Assembly (NCBI GenBank): GCA_019722365.1
Contig: JADFUC010001296.1
Location: 1-64,000 of the forward strand
DNA length: 64,000 nt
Reading direction: 5' to 3'
From: Lithospermum erythrorhizon
Lineage: Eukaryota > Streptophyta > Magnoliopsida > Boraginales > Boraginaceae
Shown here: in pieces, positions 23,935-36,200 of the stretch
Layout: each line of letters starts with the position of its first letter
Position numbering within the stretch: the stretch's first letter is position 1
The notes under the pieces: generated by a model
The model's database searches: none
What the model was told of the DNA's origin: nothing
Seen by the model: the letters and a program-made list of their open reading frames with translations, nothing else
Translations under genes and position numbers: made by a program

Positions 23935-26900
23935 CGATTCGATTCGAAGACTGGCCAGGCCTGCCCGAGAAATCTAGACCAAACCGCGAAAACTAATATC
24001 ATTCAACTAACCATTCGAATTATTCGGCTCGGTTCGGCTATGCAATATAACTGGACCAGAGGTCCATTATATTCCCCCACCCCCCTTGATCCATTATCCC
24101 ATTTGAGAGTTGATCCATTATCCCATTAATTCCTAAATCCCTAACCTAACTCTCATTCTCTCATTCACTCACTCTCTCTCCTCGCTTCAATTCCCTCGCT
24201 CATTCCAACTTTCTGTGCCACTTCCTCAATAGAATCCTTCTCAAAATATTGCCACATAACCTTGTCACTGGGCTCATGCGACAAATCTAGACATATCCAT
24301 TTTGTTTCGGTTGAAGTTCAGTTGACTTTGAAGTCGACCATTGACTTGATTTTAGCTCAGACGTTTAATGCTTAATTAGTTTCTATGCAGCATATTTTAC
24401 AACATGAGGGCCTGATGAATTTTTCAATGCTTTCACAAGCTGACGTAGTTGATCTTTTGTTGATCTTCTTTGACAAATTGAATAATTATTTTACTTTGCC
24501 TGCTTGTTATATTGAGCATTCAATAACTCGACGGTTGCGGCTGGTTTCGACGATAATTCCCTTTATTTCACCTCGACTTTGTCTGACTTGGATAACCCAA
24601 TGCAAGCATCATTTTAGGCCGCATGCCATTGCTTTTTAGTCAGCAATATCAATACCTAGTGTTGTTTGGCTTTGATATCTGCTTGACTTTTTAGTTCACC
24701 TTGAGGCTTGACTTCTGTCTCCGACTTAATAAAACCTAAATAATTACTTACTTTCATTCTTATTTATTAATCAACCAATTCATTAATAAGTTACTAGTCA
24801 TGTGTAATTTAATTTATTGTGTTTCAATTAGGTTTCAATTGGGAAAAATTCCATTAATTAGGGTTTCAATTTCAGAATTAAGATTTTAATTGGGAAATTA
24901 TTAATTAGGATTTCAATTTTGTAATTCAATTAAACAATTTTGTAATTAGGGTTTCAATTAAAATAGTTTTGTAATTAGGGTTTTAATTTTGTAATTCAAT
25001 TAAATAATTTTGTAATTAGGGTTTCAATTAGGGTTTAATTAAACAATTATGCAATTAGGGTTTCAATTTTGTAATTCAATTAAACAATTTTGTAATTACC
25101 ATTTTATTTAAACTGTTTAATTTTGTAATTTTGTCTAATATGGGTCTTTCATTTGTTGAATCTTCAGACACACCCCCTCCCCCAATCTATGAACTCCTCC
25201 TGATAATGATGAGAAACGGTATCCGAATCGAACTGACCGCATCAACTGTAATCGGGACTACCGAAATTGAAGGATTCTAGCCAGAATATGGAGTCGCCTA
25301 ATCTAACAGACGCCTGCCGAGGCAGTTCCTCGACCTCAGAACAGCCTTGCAGCAGCATTTGCCTGATCACGTTAATATCACATCAATTTTGAAAAAAGAA
25401 AAAATAAACGTAATCACCAAGTGTAGACTTACGTCCGATCAATCTATGGTACAGCCATCACATTTGATTAGGCATTTAAATCGTACGCCTAGACACAAAA
25501 TCTTTTCCCATGCCGAATCACGGTTCTAAATTTGTACAATCTCAGCCTTCCACATTTCCTCGAAAGAGAGAAGTTCTCGCTTCTAAATTTCACATCTGAT
25601 CTTGCAAAATATAAACCTTAACATGATCCCGCACAATTTAACATCCCTTCATAATAGTCGAAAAGGTATGAATGAGTTTTCAAAAAGCATGACTCTCACT
25701 ATAGAAAACGCAGGTGTTTAAGGAAGAACGATTTGTCATGCTTTTGAAAAAACGAAAGGGTTAAAATTCAAGTGGACTTCTATAAGTGTCATATTGGTTT
25801 AAGAATCGACACAAAATAGGTTCAAAGGATAGATATGGTTATTACATTGTCTCTATGTTGATAGGAATCAAATCTATGTTTTATCTGTTAACCCTCATAA
25901 CGATGAAAGTATACATGAGCAATTCTAAATTAGTGATAAAGCTTGTTATATTGATATCGCAGGCTGAAAACATGTTTGCATTGATATTTTAATAGGATTA
26001 TAACTCTATTTCAACCGGGTTTTGAATGGTAAACTATTTCATGTGAGTGCGTCAGGCCCATAAAATGACCTTATTGTTGTAGACGGGTTAAAAGAGATCG
26101 AGGTTTCATCTACGCTGTTGTATATGTTAAGTTCTGTTTGTTCCAAAACGTATCAATTCATTTAATGAAGATGATTAATTTGCAATTAAGCATTCAATAG
26201 TTAGTTGTTGTGATAATAACACTGATGGACCAACTTATACGCTAGTTGGCTTTTGCCATATCGAGAGGATAACGAAGTTTTCGAGGTCTCCATTCTAGCC
26301 ATTCAACGGGCAATGCGATAATGAGGCTCAGGAATTCCTCGAGGTGTTCCTGACGTGACAAATTTGATTACCGGGAGCAATTATCCAACCGCACTGCTTT
26401 TTGATTGAGTTTAGATGGTGAATGATAATAACATTCAATGCTGGCCAACTTAATGTTGCCTGCCTGAACCACTCAGATATGGCATAGTTATGACTGTTCA
26501 TGGCGTGAACTGGCAACGTATTCCATAGATTATGAGGCTGGGATTGAAAATCGTATTTACGAAGTTTCTAAAGATCTTTGGCGATCAAGATTGTGAATAT
26601 ATGGTGATGATAGCGCAAAGCCCCCTCGAATCCATATTCGATACTCAAACAACCAAATTGTCTACGCTAATAAAAGAAGCGACATTTAATTACAAATTGA
26701 AAATGCAAACCATGGAAAAAAATTAATGAACTTTACCGTGGAAAATATTTTTTCCTAATGACAACTTGATGTTCTTTAAGCCATGAAAAGGAATCAAGTG
26801 GAGATATAAAATATTGTCCAAGATGACATTTATCCATTCCAATTCATAACTGTTGGATCGAATCGCACCTTAAAGGTTTCATTTAGATCGATTGATAAAA

Positions 26901-27870
26901 AGAGTTTCAATTGGTAGCACAAACAAGTTCTTTCTTTAAAAGCTAGATCGGATTCATGTTTTATTTACCTAAAGTATGACATTTTTACATTTCTTTTGCT
27001 TCAACAACTTGTTGATCTAATTTTTATAGCCAAAATGGACGCATCCAAATTCTGAATTGAACATGACAAAGAGTTTCAAATGGAAGATCCTAAGTCCAAT
27101 GTCAATGCCACTGGTATTTTTGTGTATTTCATCTATTTAATTTCAGTCTTATCATCCATTAGACTTGTTTTTTATTGGTTATTGTAACATGGGTCTTCAC
27201 TCCAATCACAGGTCATATCATCTGTCTGAACTTCAACACAATAAGCTCAAAGAATACGCAAGCCACCAAGAAAGAAACAACAAGCAAAATAAAAACCGCA
27301 TTCATTCACGCTGTCATTCTTTGGCCATTTTTATGTTCCATTTAATTACTGTTTGATACTTTCACATTCTTTAATCCACATCGTTTCCTTGTTCCTGGCC
27401 AGAATCGCTAATTATTCCGCTTTTTTTTGCCATGAAATTAGTGTACGCTTATTATTGAAAATTGATCCCGCATGCTATCAAATATTGTTGTTTACTGATC
27501 CTGATGATTCTTTAACTTGAACTTTTCGATTGTCAAACAATGTATATTCTAAGTTCACTAGACTTTAAACATTTGACGTTTGAAACTATTTCAATATTAT
27601 CTTATTTTTAATATTTTTTAAAATGGTATTTCTCGACCACTTCTGAATCCGTGTAAGCTTGCCAAATCAGACTTTGATCCAAAAGTTAAGGTTTTCTATC
27701 ACGAAGTCAATATCAAAATTGATATCTCGTCAACCAAACCGTAGTCGAATATATGGTCTAACTCAAATCTTCATGTTCGGCCTGTTGGCACTAATCACGA
27801 AGTTTGCCTCGACTATCAATAAGTTTCATTTAACTATTCTATATTCTAACATTCTCTAATGTATATACCC
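23935..27870 (+). mobile_element. hAT-superfamily transposon, transposase pseudogene
   Basis: Several hAT transposase landmarks appear in order through stops and frameshifts. A BED-zinc-finger-like PSHLIRHLNRT lies at 25,455-25,487. GKLFHVSASGP, stop, NDLIVVDGLKEI lies at about 26,028-26,099 and matches the family FHVRCxAHILNLIVQDGL. EFLEVFL, then after a shift DVTNLITGSNYPTALLF, lies at about 26,332-26,405 and matches FxxVTxLFSGxxYPT. A 5' segment with an intron-like end (TTCAG at about 25,165) precedes SFVESSDTPPPP. Subterminal sequence is rich in TTCGG- and CGATTCG-type words. I found no convincing C-terminal dimerisation domain, and the terminal inverted repeats could not be fixed, so both ends are approximate. 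Confidence 0.65.
24903..25098. repeat. Tandem-like AATTAGGGTTTCAATT array inside the hAT 5' region
   Basis: AATTAGG(G/A)TTT(C/T)AATTTTGTAATTCAATTAAA is present at about 24,903, 24,973 and 25,053, with shorter partial copies between, giving a 70-80 bp spacing. The array sits just before the inferred first intron acceptor of the transposase. The hAT derivative at 61.7 kb has a related but much shorter GAATTAGGGTTTTTAGTT stretch in the equivalent place. Confidence 0.75.
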
Positions 27871-28140
27871 ATTTCACCACCAAACAAAGGCTTGAAGTAT
27901 TGTATCTCAATGTGACACTGCATTCATCTCCCTATCAAGTTGATGACAGATTTGACATGATAAGTGTGAGGAAAGCTAGAACTGGAAGGAGCATGCAAAG
28001 TTGGCAAAAGTACTACTACTAGCCAAGAGTCTCTGTTGGCTATTCTAGAACTTCAACAATGCTGCAGAGCATAGTACACCAACTACTATGTTTCTATATA
28101 TCATGTCAAAGAATGATTGATGACAAGCAGCAGCTGCTAT
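27871..28140. other. Spacer between hAT relic and RING gene
   Basis: No gene seen. The sequence becomes ordinary intergenic DNA ahead of the RING gene 3' end. Confidence 0.4.
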
Positions 28141-28154
28141 AGTTTCGTGAGTTG

Positions 28155-28160
28155 TTTATT
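28155..28160 (-). terminator. Candidate polyadenylation signal of the RING gene
   Basis: The minus strand reads AATAAA about 310 bases after the stop codon at 28,471-28,473, a usual 3'-UTR length for plants. Chosen by position; other AT-rich signals could be used. Confidence 0.35.
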
Positions 28161-28470
28161 TGGTATACCAGATAAAATGATACATCGTATTCATAAAAAG
28201 TTTGTTTTAGCATAAAAAAAAAAATTTGATGAAAAGAACACTAATGAAACTAATAATAAAGTTAAATATCTTTCAAATGTAAAAATATCTAAAAGAATCT
28301 TGAAGATTAATTCAATCTTCTGAGGTATTTGAGTTCACAACAAGTTGCTTAACTACTCTCTACCAATTCAGACAATCCGCAATATGCGGTAGAATTAGGA
28401 GAGAAATGTACTTCAAATGAGTTTTCCGGTTGCACCGAAGCCTCCATGTGAGAAAAAGGCTTTTGTTTCA

Positions 28471-31400
28471 CTAATTCAGTCCTGTTGTTTTGCAAATTGG
28501 GCACAGATTTTTGTGCATTAACCATTGTTTGATGCAGCCAGAGTGAAATTCATGGCCACACTCGAGAATCCCTAGATCTTCACCATCATTATATTCATCC
28601 TGCAGAGGAACACAAGAAAACCCACATATTAGATGCCCTAAAATACTCCAAAGAAATGCAGCATGATTAAATTGTTGACAGAAAGTAAACTGGCAGTACC
28701 TGGCATATGCAACATGGCTCTTTTTCAACCTCAGTGGTCACGTGTGCATACTTCCTCTTCTTCAATCGACTTGAAATGGATTCTTCACTCAATCCAGTGC
28801 AGACGTTACCAATGCGTTCTTCCAGTGCCAGTAACTCCTGTAAACAATGGAATGAGAATTTGAGGTGTGCACGGAAGTAAAATAAAACAACGTATTGCCT
28901 AACTAACCTCGTATGACATGTTATCGACATCAAGTCGCATGTCCCTATGGCGATCATGTAATTCCGACATTCCAAAAAAGCCAGACTGATCAAGGATCAT
29001 GAGGTCCTGCATATAGAAGAAGACAAACCCATTGACGCATGTGAAATATTAACTGTATGTCAAAATGAGTGGACTGAAAGGCTTAACAAAGGATGGAAAT
29101 TGTATAAGATAAAAAACAAATTGTAAGAATTATACCTCAACTCGCAGTGCCTCACCCCTACGCATGCGGTCCAAAACATTACGGATCTGATTACATATTA
29201 GAAAGACAGTTTAGCAGCATTTTCCAAATCTATGTACTCCAATAACATATGCAGCATATGCAATCTGATCAAAACAGCAAATTCTATGGAGTCTCAAATG
29301 AAAACAATGTCAGAGCTTAAGGGAAAAAAATGTCATGAGCTTAAGAATTTTAAGTTCTCAAAATTTACAATATGAGTTAAAACTCCCAGGCAAAAAACAA
29401 GTTAAAGCGTGTAAGTTCCAGCAGTTCATTTTTGAAAGAGGTTTTCCTAATAATTATGTTTCTCTTCCCACTAACCACTAGGGTGAGCCTAGTGGCCAGG
29501 GGACATTACACGCAATGATGTCCGGGATTCGAGTCCTCACAACGACAAGAGCCGAATTTTTTTTTTAAAAGTATTCTCTTCCCAATCCATTGGAGAAGGT
29601 ACAAAATGGACCTATACCTACCACTCCTACCTAATAGGTCAGAATTACATGAAAGGTGTATAGAAACTACTAGAAAGAATGAACTTAAAACAAAGTTTTA
29701 CTCAGAATTCTCTAAGTAGAAATCAATATGATATTATATCTTGAATATCATACTTGATGGATTAAATTAAGAATTAGGTTCAGCATTATTAAATAACCGT
29801 CACCAACAGTAAAACAATTAACTTGGGTAGAGCAAATTTGAGTGGCGTACCTCTGAGACTAACCGACTTCTTTCTTGGCTAGAGGCTGCTAAACCACGTG
29901 ATGGATAAGGGGTTCTAACATTGCCACCTAGTTGTCTCTCCAACAAGATAGAAGACATTGTATGAAATCGATCATGACCATGATTGGCAGACATGGATGG
30001 AAATGCAATCTCTGGCAGAGAGGAATTAGGTCCGAAATGTATTGGAGTGTGACTAGTATTTTGGTTTCCAGACCCAATACCAGGTGGGGTAGTTAATGAT
30101 AACGGGGCATATTCTGGCAGTCTACTTGGATGCGGAGAATGATGGTGAGGAACAAATGGAGGGGCATGTGAGTTAAATCCTACTCTTGAGCCACCATGAG
30201 ATGACGATGCAACACTCCCAGTAGTACCAACATTTTTAGCAGCTAAACTCCAATTGCCAGGATTCTGAGATGAACATCCAATCTCAGTAGCTGGTATGAA
30301 CATAGGATGCTGTGAAACGACTCCGGGAACACTTCTGAGGTAAGGTTCCTCAAATTGAAAAGACACTCCATCCCCAGAAATAGCAGAACTTGGATTGGCA
30401 GCTCTAGAGATAGATGCTCTGGTGCGCCGGGATTGTGAATTTCGACGAAGAGAAGAAACCGTCGGCCTTTGGAGACTAACATGGTCAGCCACATTTGATG
30501 GACCCAGGACAAAAGAGTTAGTAATAGGTGGGACTCTTAGTGAGTGTTGAGCAGATAAGACATTGGAAGTTCCACCAGCACTCTGTGTACAAGAAAAAGT
30601 AACAGGTTCTCCATTTTGCTGCTGTGAAGTATTGATCCTCAAACGGAAATTTGTACGAGACCTTTCAGCACTTTCTGATGTGCTTAAAAATAGGGGACAA
30701 TCAGAAGCTGCTTCCCCAATGCTTAATCCAAGTCTAGGATAAGACTCTTCTGAGTTTATACCAATATTGTTCCCAGGGGCAACAGGCATACTGGTGGCTG
30801 CATTATGGTAAATTGCTGTTCCCTGGCACAAGCTGCTCCCACCATTCTGGCCGTAATTTGAACTTCCACTTCCAGAAGACTGACCAAAACTTGGCTCTCG
30901 CATTTTTCTTTTGCATGACAAATGCCTACCACCTAATGAACTATTTGGTCTTCCACCAGCACCCTCCACTGCATACATGCCATTTTCAGAAGGAATGCCA
31001 GCAAAATTATGGGAATAACTGCTAGTGCCAGACAGCAGTTCACTAGACGAGCCAAATCTAAATGAATTACCACATTCCATCACTTGACAATCATCATCAT
31101 TGTTTCTATCTGAATTGGTTCCTGCGAATTCTAAATTTGTAATTAGATCTGAAGGAACAGAAGTACTTTGCATAAGCGAACTCCCACTTGCAATCTGCTC
31201 TGTATGTAGATTGTCATTAAGACTGCTCAATGAAAGATTGCCCGAAAATTCATATTGTCTCTCCCCCAAAACTAGAGCAGCTCTGGCACAGTCATTGATC
31301 GAATTATTTTGATTAATGAGATCACATGCACCACTTGAACTACTTTCACATAAATTCCATCCACTAGAAGCATGCCCTTCATGCCGTGCTGAATTCACGT

Positions 31401-31494
31401 ATGGAGTACTTCCATTACTGGACGACACCACACAATCAGATGGCTGGCCTTGCGAAGGATTCATCATACGGTTCCAGCAGCTTTGTGGATCCAT
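28471..31494 (-). CDS. RING-H2 E3 ubiquitin ligase, MBR1/MBR2-like
   Basis: Five coding exons with consensus GT-AG borders: 31,494-29,851 (548 codons, ends LVSE), 29,186-29,136 (IRNVLDRMRRGEALRVE), 29,006-28,908 (DLMILDQ to NMSYE), 28,837-28,700 (ELLALEER to CCICQ) and 28,599-28,471 (DEYNDG to TTGLN and stop). All introns are phase 0 and the lengths sum to 686 residues. The C-terminal RING-H2 has C640, C643, C658, H660, H663, C666, C677 and C680, complete for zinc and E2 binding. A helical segment with LDVDNMSYEELLALEERIG precedes it, as in Arabidopsis MBR1/MBR2, which promote turnover of Mediator subunit MED25. The first 548 residues are Ser-, Gly- and Asn-rich and probably disordered, typical of the family. 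Frames in the introns and on the other strand are shadows. The ATG at 31,494 starts the long open exon; upstream UTR sequence has in-frame stops. Confidence 0.92.
29471..29573 (+). mobile_element. tRNA-derived SINE in RING gene intron 1, with 11-bp target duplication
   Basis: Inserted between two exact copies of TTCTCTTCCCA (29,460-29,470 and 29,574-29,584). The roughly 103-bp insert has a pol III A-box-like GAGCCTAGTGG (about 29,485-29,495), a strong B-box-like GATTCGAGTCC (29,526-29,536) and a run of T at about 29,557-29,566, the tail type of some plant SINEs. It lies antisense to the host gene within the intron between coding exons 1 and 2, well away from splice sites. The preserved target duplication implies a fairly recent insertion. 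Confidence 0.75.
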
Positions 31495-31580
31495 ACTTCA
31501 GTCACTAGAAGCAAAACAGTGAAGACCTCTTAATTCAGTCGAGGAACAACTAGCACTCCTCTGCCCTTGCGTTACAGATC
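31495..31580 (-). other. 5'-UTR part of the RING gene start-codon exon
   Basis: On the minus strand a pyrimidine-rich tract ending CTTTCCAG abuts 31,580, a good acceptor, so this UTR segment is joined directly to the coding exon that begins at 31,494. In-frame stops just before the ATG exclude an N-terminal extension in this exon. Confidence 0.6.
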
Positions 31581-32014
31581 CTGGAAAGCAGAAGAATTCA
31601 AGCGGAGTTAATTCTCTGTTGAGGCAATAATAAAGTAAAAAACTGCCGGCAATAATAAAGAGAAGAAACTGAACGCAATAATAGAGTGACAAGTTGGTTC
31701 ATGTCAATTGACTACAAAACTGGTACCAAAACTGATTGCACGGGGCAAAACACATTTATCAGTTATCACTATTTATTTTACTTCAACTAAAATAAAACAA
31801 ACCCTTAACATTAGTGAAAAACAATCCAAGCTCTCATATAGGTCAATCAATTCCGGTAGGTTTGATTCTTTTTTTTTTCTTACTTTTAGATAGGTTTGAT
31901 TCGATCATAATAAATAGAACTGCAAAACTTTCAACTAAGAAAAATTTCAAAAGAAATGGAAAATAAAAAGTCATACTTTGAGAGTTTGGGGAATACCCCA
32001 ACAATTTATGTAAG

Positions 32015-32118
32015 AAAAATGATTAAATACTCCATCAATAACTGAGAAATACATGAAGTCAAAGGCAAAAATGATTAAATACTCCATCAATAACTGAGAA
32101 ATACATGAAGTCAAAGGC
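32015..32118. repeat. Perfect 52-bp tandem duplication in the RING gene 5'-UTR intron
   Basis: A unit beginning AAAAATGATTAAATACTCCA occupies 32,015-32,066 and is repeated without mismatch at 32,067-32,118. It lies in the large intron upstream of the start-codon exon. Identity of the copies indicates a recent event. Confidence 0.95.
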
Positions 32119-32367
32119 AAAAAGCCAATCATGATGCAAAATAATGTGACATTAAAATTGCTATAAAAGGGTATAAAAATCATTCTCAATTAATTGGTTA
32201 CCAAAATTAGCAAATGGGGTATTTACCAAGTACAAGATCAAATAAGGAAAGCATAAAAACCATAACCATAAGTACATACATGTGTAATAACATACCTATG
32301 TTGTAATAAGAAACTTATTTTACAGAACAATTGAAAAATTTGGCAAAGAATCTCAATATATAGTCTA

Positions 32368-32570
32368 AATCATACTATTAATTAACAAATAAAAATTCAA
32401 TCTTGAGAAAACTTCACATATCAAATCAGCTCAATACCCAACAGACTAAGAAACTTGAAAAACAAATCTTTTCAACCAAACTTACATATCTTCAATTATC
32501 ACAGTAAGTACAAACATAAAAAAGGAGAGAGAAAATCATACTAGTAATTAACAAATAAAAATTCAATCTG
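32368..32570. repeat. Direct repeat of about 35 bp in the same intron
   Basis: ATCATACTA(T/G)TAATTAACAAATAAAAATTCAATCT is found near 32,369-32,403 and again near 32,535-32,569, differing at one base. The copies are about 166 bp apart. Confidence 0.7.
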
Positions 32571-32755
32571 GATAAAAAAACAAAGAATTATTATTAAAGA
32601 ACAATAAAAAAGTGAACTTTCTTACAAAACAGGTCTAAACAAAGATCCAACATACATGAAACTAACAAAAATGAATCATATAAATATACAAATTACATAT
32701 AAAATAGTTTGTGATAAAATTAAAAAATTAATATCAATGGTTTTGAACTTTTTAC

Positions 32756-32801
32756 CTGCAAAAGTAGCAGCAGAATAAGGGAAAAATCCAAGAAATTAGA
32801 C
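32756..32801 (-). other. Candidate 5'-UTR exon of the RING gene
   Basis: The minus strand shows CTAATTTCAG ending at 32,802 (acceptor) and CAG/GTAAAA with the exon ending at 32,756 (donor), enclosing 46 bases without an ATG. This fits a leader exon separated from the start-codon exon by an intron of about 1.2 kb. Transcript data are needed to confirm it. Confidence 0.4.
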
Positions 32802-32849
32802 CTGAAATTAGAACAAAAGCATTAGAATTGATGATTAAATAAAGAATTG

Positions 32850-33075
32850 AAAAAATCCCATTTTTATTGTTCCAGATTCTTTAATTTTGCTTAGAGGAAA
32901 AGGGAAAGAGAAAACAAAGGAAGTAGCACCAACCCAATTGGCCTTTTCAATGGAGGAAGATAAGGAGGAGTAGCAGAGAGGAAAATGGTGAAAAAGAGAG
33001 GTTTTATCAGAAAATTATAAGAGATGGGAAAGGGAATATAAGGGATGCAATCAAGTTGGTGAATGAGAATATAAT
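32850..33075 (-). promoter_or_regulatory. Inferred promoter and first leader exon of the RING gene
   Basis: The minus strand contains TATA-like words (CTTATATTCCC near 33,040 and CTTATAATTTT near 33,015) followed by a strongly pyrimidine-rich stretch (CCTCTCTGCTACTCCTCC, about 32,970) typical of plant leader sequences. The transcription start is probably near 32,980-33,010. The position is inferred, not directly shown. Confidence 0.4.
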
Positions 33076-33087
33076 TTAATTTTAATA

Positions 33088-33258
33088 CTCCATTCATCAT
33101 CCCAATTTATTTGTCAGTTTTTACTTTTTTGACAATTTCAAAATTAGTTTTATTTTAATTCAAATTTTGGAGTGAAAATTAATAATGTTAGATAAATTTA
33201 AATTCTTCTAAAATTTTGTGTCAAAGTAAGTGGGACAAATAAAATGGGATGGAGGGAC
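33088..33258. mobile_element. Stowaway MITE just upstream of the RING gene promoter
   Basis: 171 bp flanked by TA (33,086-33,087 and 33,259-33,260). The left end CTCCATTCATCATCCCAATT and the reverse complement of the right end (GTCCCTCCATCCCATTTTAT) both run into TTTATTTGTC. A second Stowaway-like start, TACTCCCTCCGTTTTTTTAT, lies at about 33,298 but its far end was not found. Confidence 0.75.
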
Positions 33259-33260
33259 TA

Positions 33261-36200
33261 TCATAATTTGTTTCGGGTGGGAGTGATAAATAATAAATAC
33301 TCCCTCCGTTTTTTTATTTGCATTTTAATAAGTTGCACATAAATTAAGAAAAAAAATAGTGTAAAAATAAATTGAAAATATAGAATGACAATCAATTGAA
33401 ACTGGTTAATTGATAATTTAAATAAAAAATAGTCAAAAAATATAAAAAATGTAAAATTACAATTATTTTGAAACAAAAATTTAAACTAAAATGACAAAAA
33501 ATTTGAGTTAGTACAATTCAATTTTAGCAGTATCACAATTTGGGGGTGGGGTGAGAATATAATTTAATTTTAATATCATACGTAGTAATTTGTTTGGTTG
33601 GGGTTGGGGCGTAAATAAGAAATACTCCATATAATTCAATTTTAGGAGTATAATTTTAATATCATAATTTGTTGGGTGGGGGTTGAAGATTTTCTTGAGG
33701 GTATTTGGCTAAGCTTTATTTTCTTCAAAATCAATTTCTATTGTTTATAAATATTTTAATATTCAATTTATGTTATAAAGAATCAATGTTGTTAGTGTCA
33801 AATTCATAATTTTTTTTCATCAACTATTTAGTTCACTAGTTTGGACCTTTTATAAATTATTTAATTATCCTTATTTAATAATAAAGATAAATATTATAAA
33901 CGTTATACTTCCTCCGGCTCCTTTTAATTATTTCTTTTAATTCTTTAATTATTTTTCTAAATATTCAGATATGCATTAAAAATTAATAAAACGGAATAAA
34001 AATATATTAAAAAATAAAATATCACTAATCAAACTATTTAATCGACGGTTACACCTAATAACAAAATAATCAAAAAATACATTAAAATATAATTTTGGTA
34101 GGTTTTATTTATTTTAAAACAAAAATTGGCGCTAAAAGCATTTAAAGAAATAAGAACTAATGAAAGATTTTATACTATTATTGACATCATTAATGTTAAA
34201 TTTAGTTACAATTATTTTTTATTATTTCAAATATTAAATTATTAATTTATTTATATCATAACATAAAAAAATTATTATATATGGGGATAAAAAGTTATAA
34301 GTCATTTTTTCTTTCTATAACTTATAAATTATCAAGTATATTCAAACACGTAAAAAATCTCATTATAAATTACAAGTAATCAAACAAATCAAAAAATTAC
34401 AACTTATAAATAGATTATAACTACTTATAAGTAGATTATAACTAAAGTAAAAAAAAAATAAGGTTAGCCAAATTATATAAATAAGCGTATTTAAAGTTAA
34501 ACACTTGACTCCAATGAACTTCCCACATGATAATGGCCAAACAGAAAAGGAAAACAGGTGGAAATTTCAAAGCTGAAATATACTGCATGGATCAAGAATC
34601 CACTTTTATTTGTAATATGATATGATGGGAGAAAAGAAAAAAGATTTGATTTTTTCTCTTTATTGAACAATTGATTTGCTTACCTTTAGGTTTGGGGTTA
34701 GGAGAGGGTGATGGAGTAATGAGATGGGACTGATTAGGACAAGAAATTTGAAGAGAGAAAAATAATTATAGGGGTATAGGAGTATAGTCCTACTGGTTTT
34801 TAATCAGATAGAGAGAGAAGAAAAATAATCTTGCAAGAAGTTGAAAAACGTGAAACAAATTTCCAATTTTTTTAGAGGATGTGAGATCTTGATAATGGGG
34901 GTGGGGAAGTGAGGAGAGGAAAGGAGAAACCAAGATGTGTTTGTTCTTTCATAATATCATAGTTCATTTACACATACCCAATAGGGTTTTTTATTTAAAT
35001 GAATTATAATTGTAGTAACTACTACACTTACAAATAGGGGGCAATAGTCATTTCACCCAAACAAGTACTATTTTGGTGTATAGTTCTAGTTTTAAGACCT
35101 TGAAATGGGATTAAACAGAAGACATTAAATTTCTAAGAGTTAAGAAGAACAACAACTGTTTTTGGTAATACTATTTTCAAGACATTAAGATATAATTGTT
35201 CTATTTTATACTTTTATCTTAGAAAATAAGTTTGACCTCACTCTTAATATCAACCCAGAAGACAATTAATTTATGTAAAAAATATCAAAATAAGAGCTAA
35301 ATTGATATCATTTTATTCATCCTATTTTTAATGAGATCATTTAATTTTATAATAAAGTTTAAAAAAATTAAATTCATTTCATAAATTTAATTTTTCTCCA
35401 CTTTTTTTACCTTAATTTGCAGAAACGAAACCTTCAAAGTTAAAATTTTATTTAGGGAAAAAAATTCTTAAAATAGAACATGAATATAAAACATGATTAA
35501 CTCTGAAGCAATTAACACCTACCTCTGGAGACTTAAACTGAGTTAAATCTGGAATTTGATAATACCTCATATTTCTACTTAACATGTACACTTATACGAG
35601 TGGAGATGGCGTTGGTATGTGGTATGTGGACATTTAGACGTTCACCAAGTGGGTCAGTATTTTGTCTGCTACAATATCTTTTGGATATGAGTGGTTTCAG
35701 ACACCTACAAGGTCTTTAGTTTCATTTGAAACTTTGAATGTTATCACTTGTTCTAAGGCGTCAAAGGAAAAGTCATTTACTTTGCCCCCCTTTCTCTGTC
35801 TCTGTCTTTATGTGTTTATATGTAGGCCTGTTGCACAATTCTATAGCATATTATTGTCCATATACCATTCATGATACTCAGAATTTCACACACTGCCATC
35901 TTGGTATTAAATCTCACACCTATCCGGCTTCACATTTTCTTTAACACAAAAGTATGTATTTGGACAAATCAAGAATAATGCATGTAGAATCGTGTACGAA
36001 TTCCAAGCTCCACTGCTAATATACATTCTATCTTTCAGCATTAAAAATCTCATACCTATATATCCGGCTTTGGACAATCATTTTCTTTAGTTTAATGATT
36101 GTTTATCCAAAGTTGGTATTTGGACATCTTTACATTAGTTGTTGTTCAGTAGAATAACCACAAATTTTATAGATGAAAATGATAGAATAATAATACTACA

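Noticed and set aside
28667..28993. 108-codon minus-strand ORF as a separate RING protein
   Set aside because: It reads through an intron; the last part is exon 4 of the MBR-like gene and the first part is intron and out-of-frame sequence.
31100..31522. Plus-strand ORFs opposite the RING gene large exon
   Set aside because: They are antisense shadows of the 548-codon coding exon, with no motif or splice support of their own.
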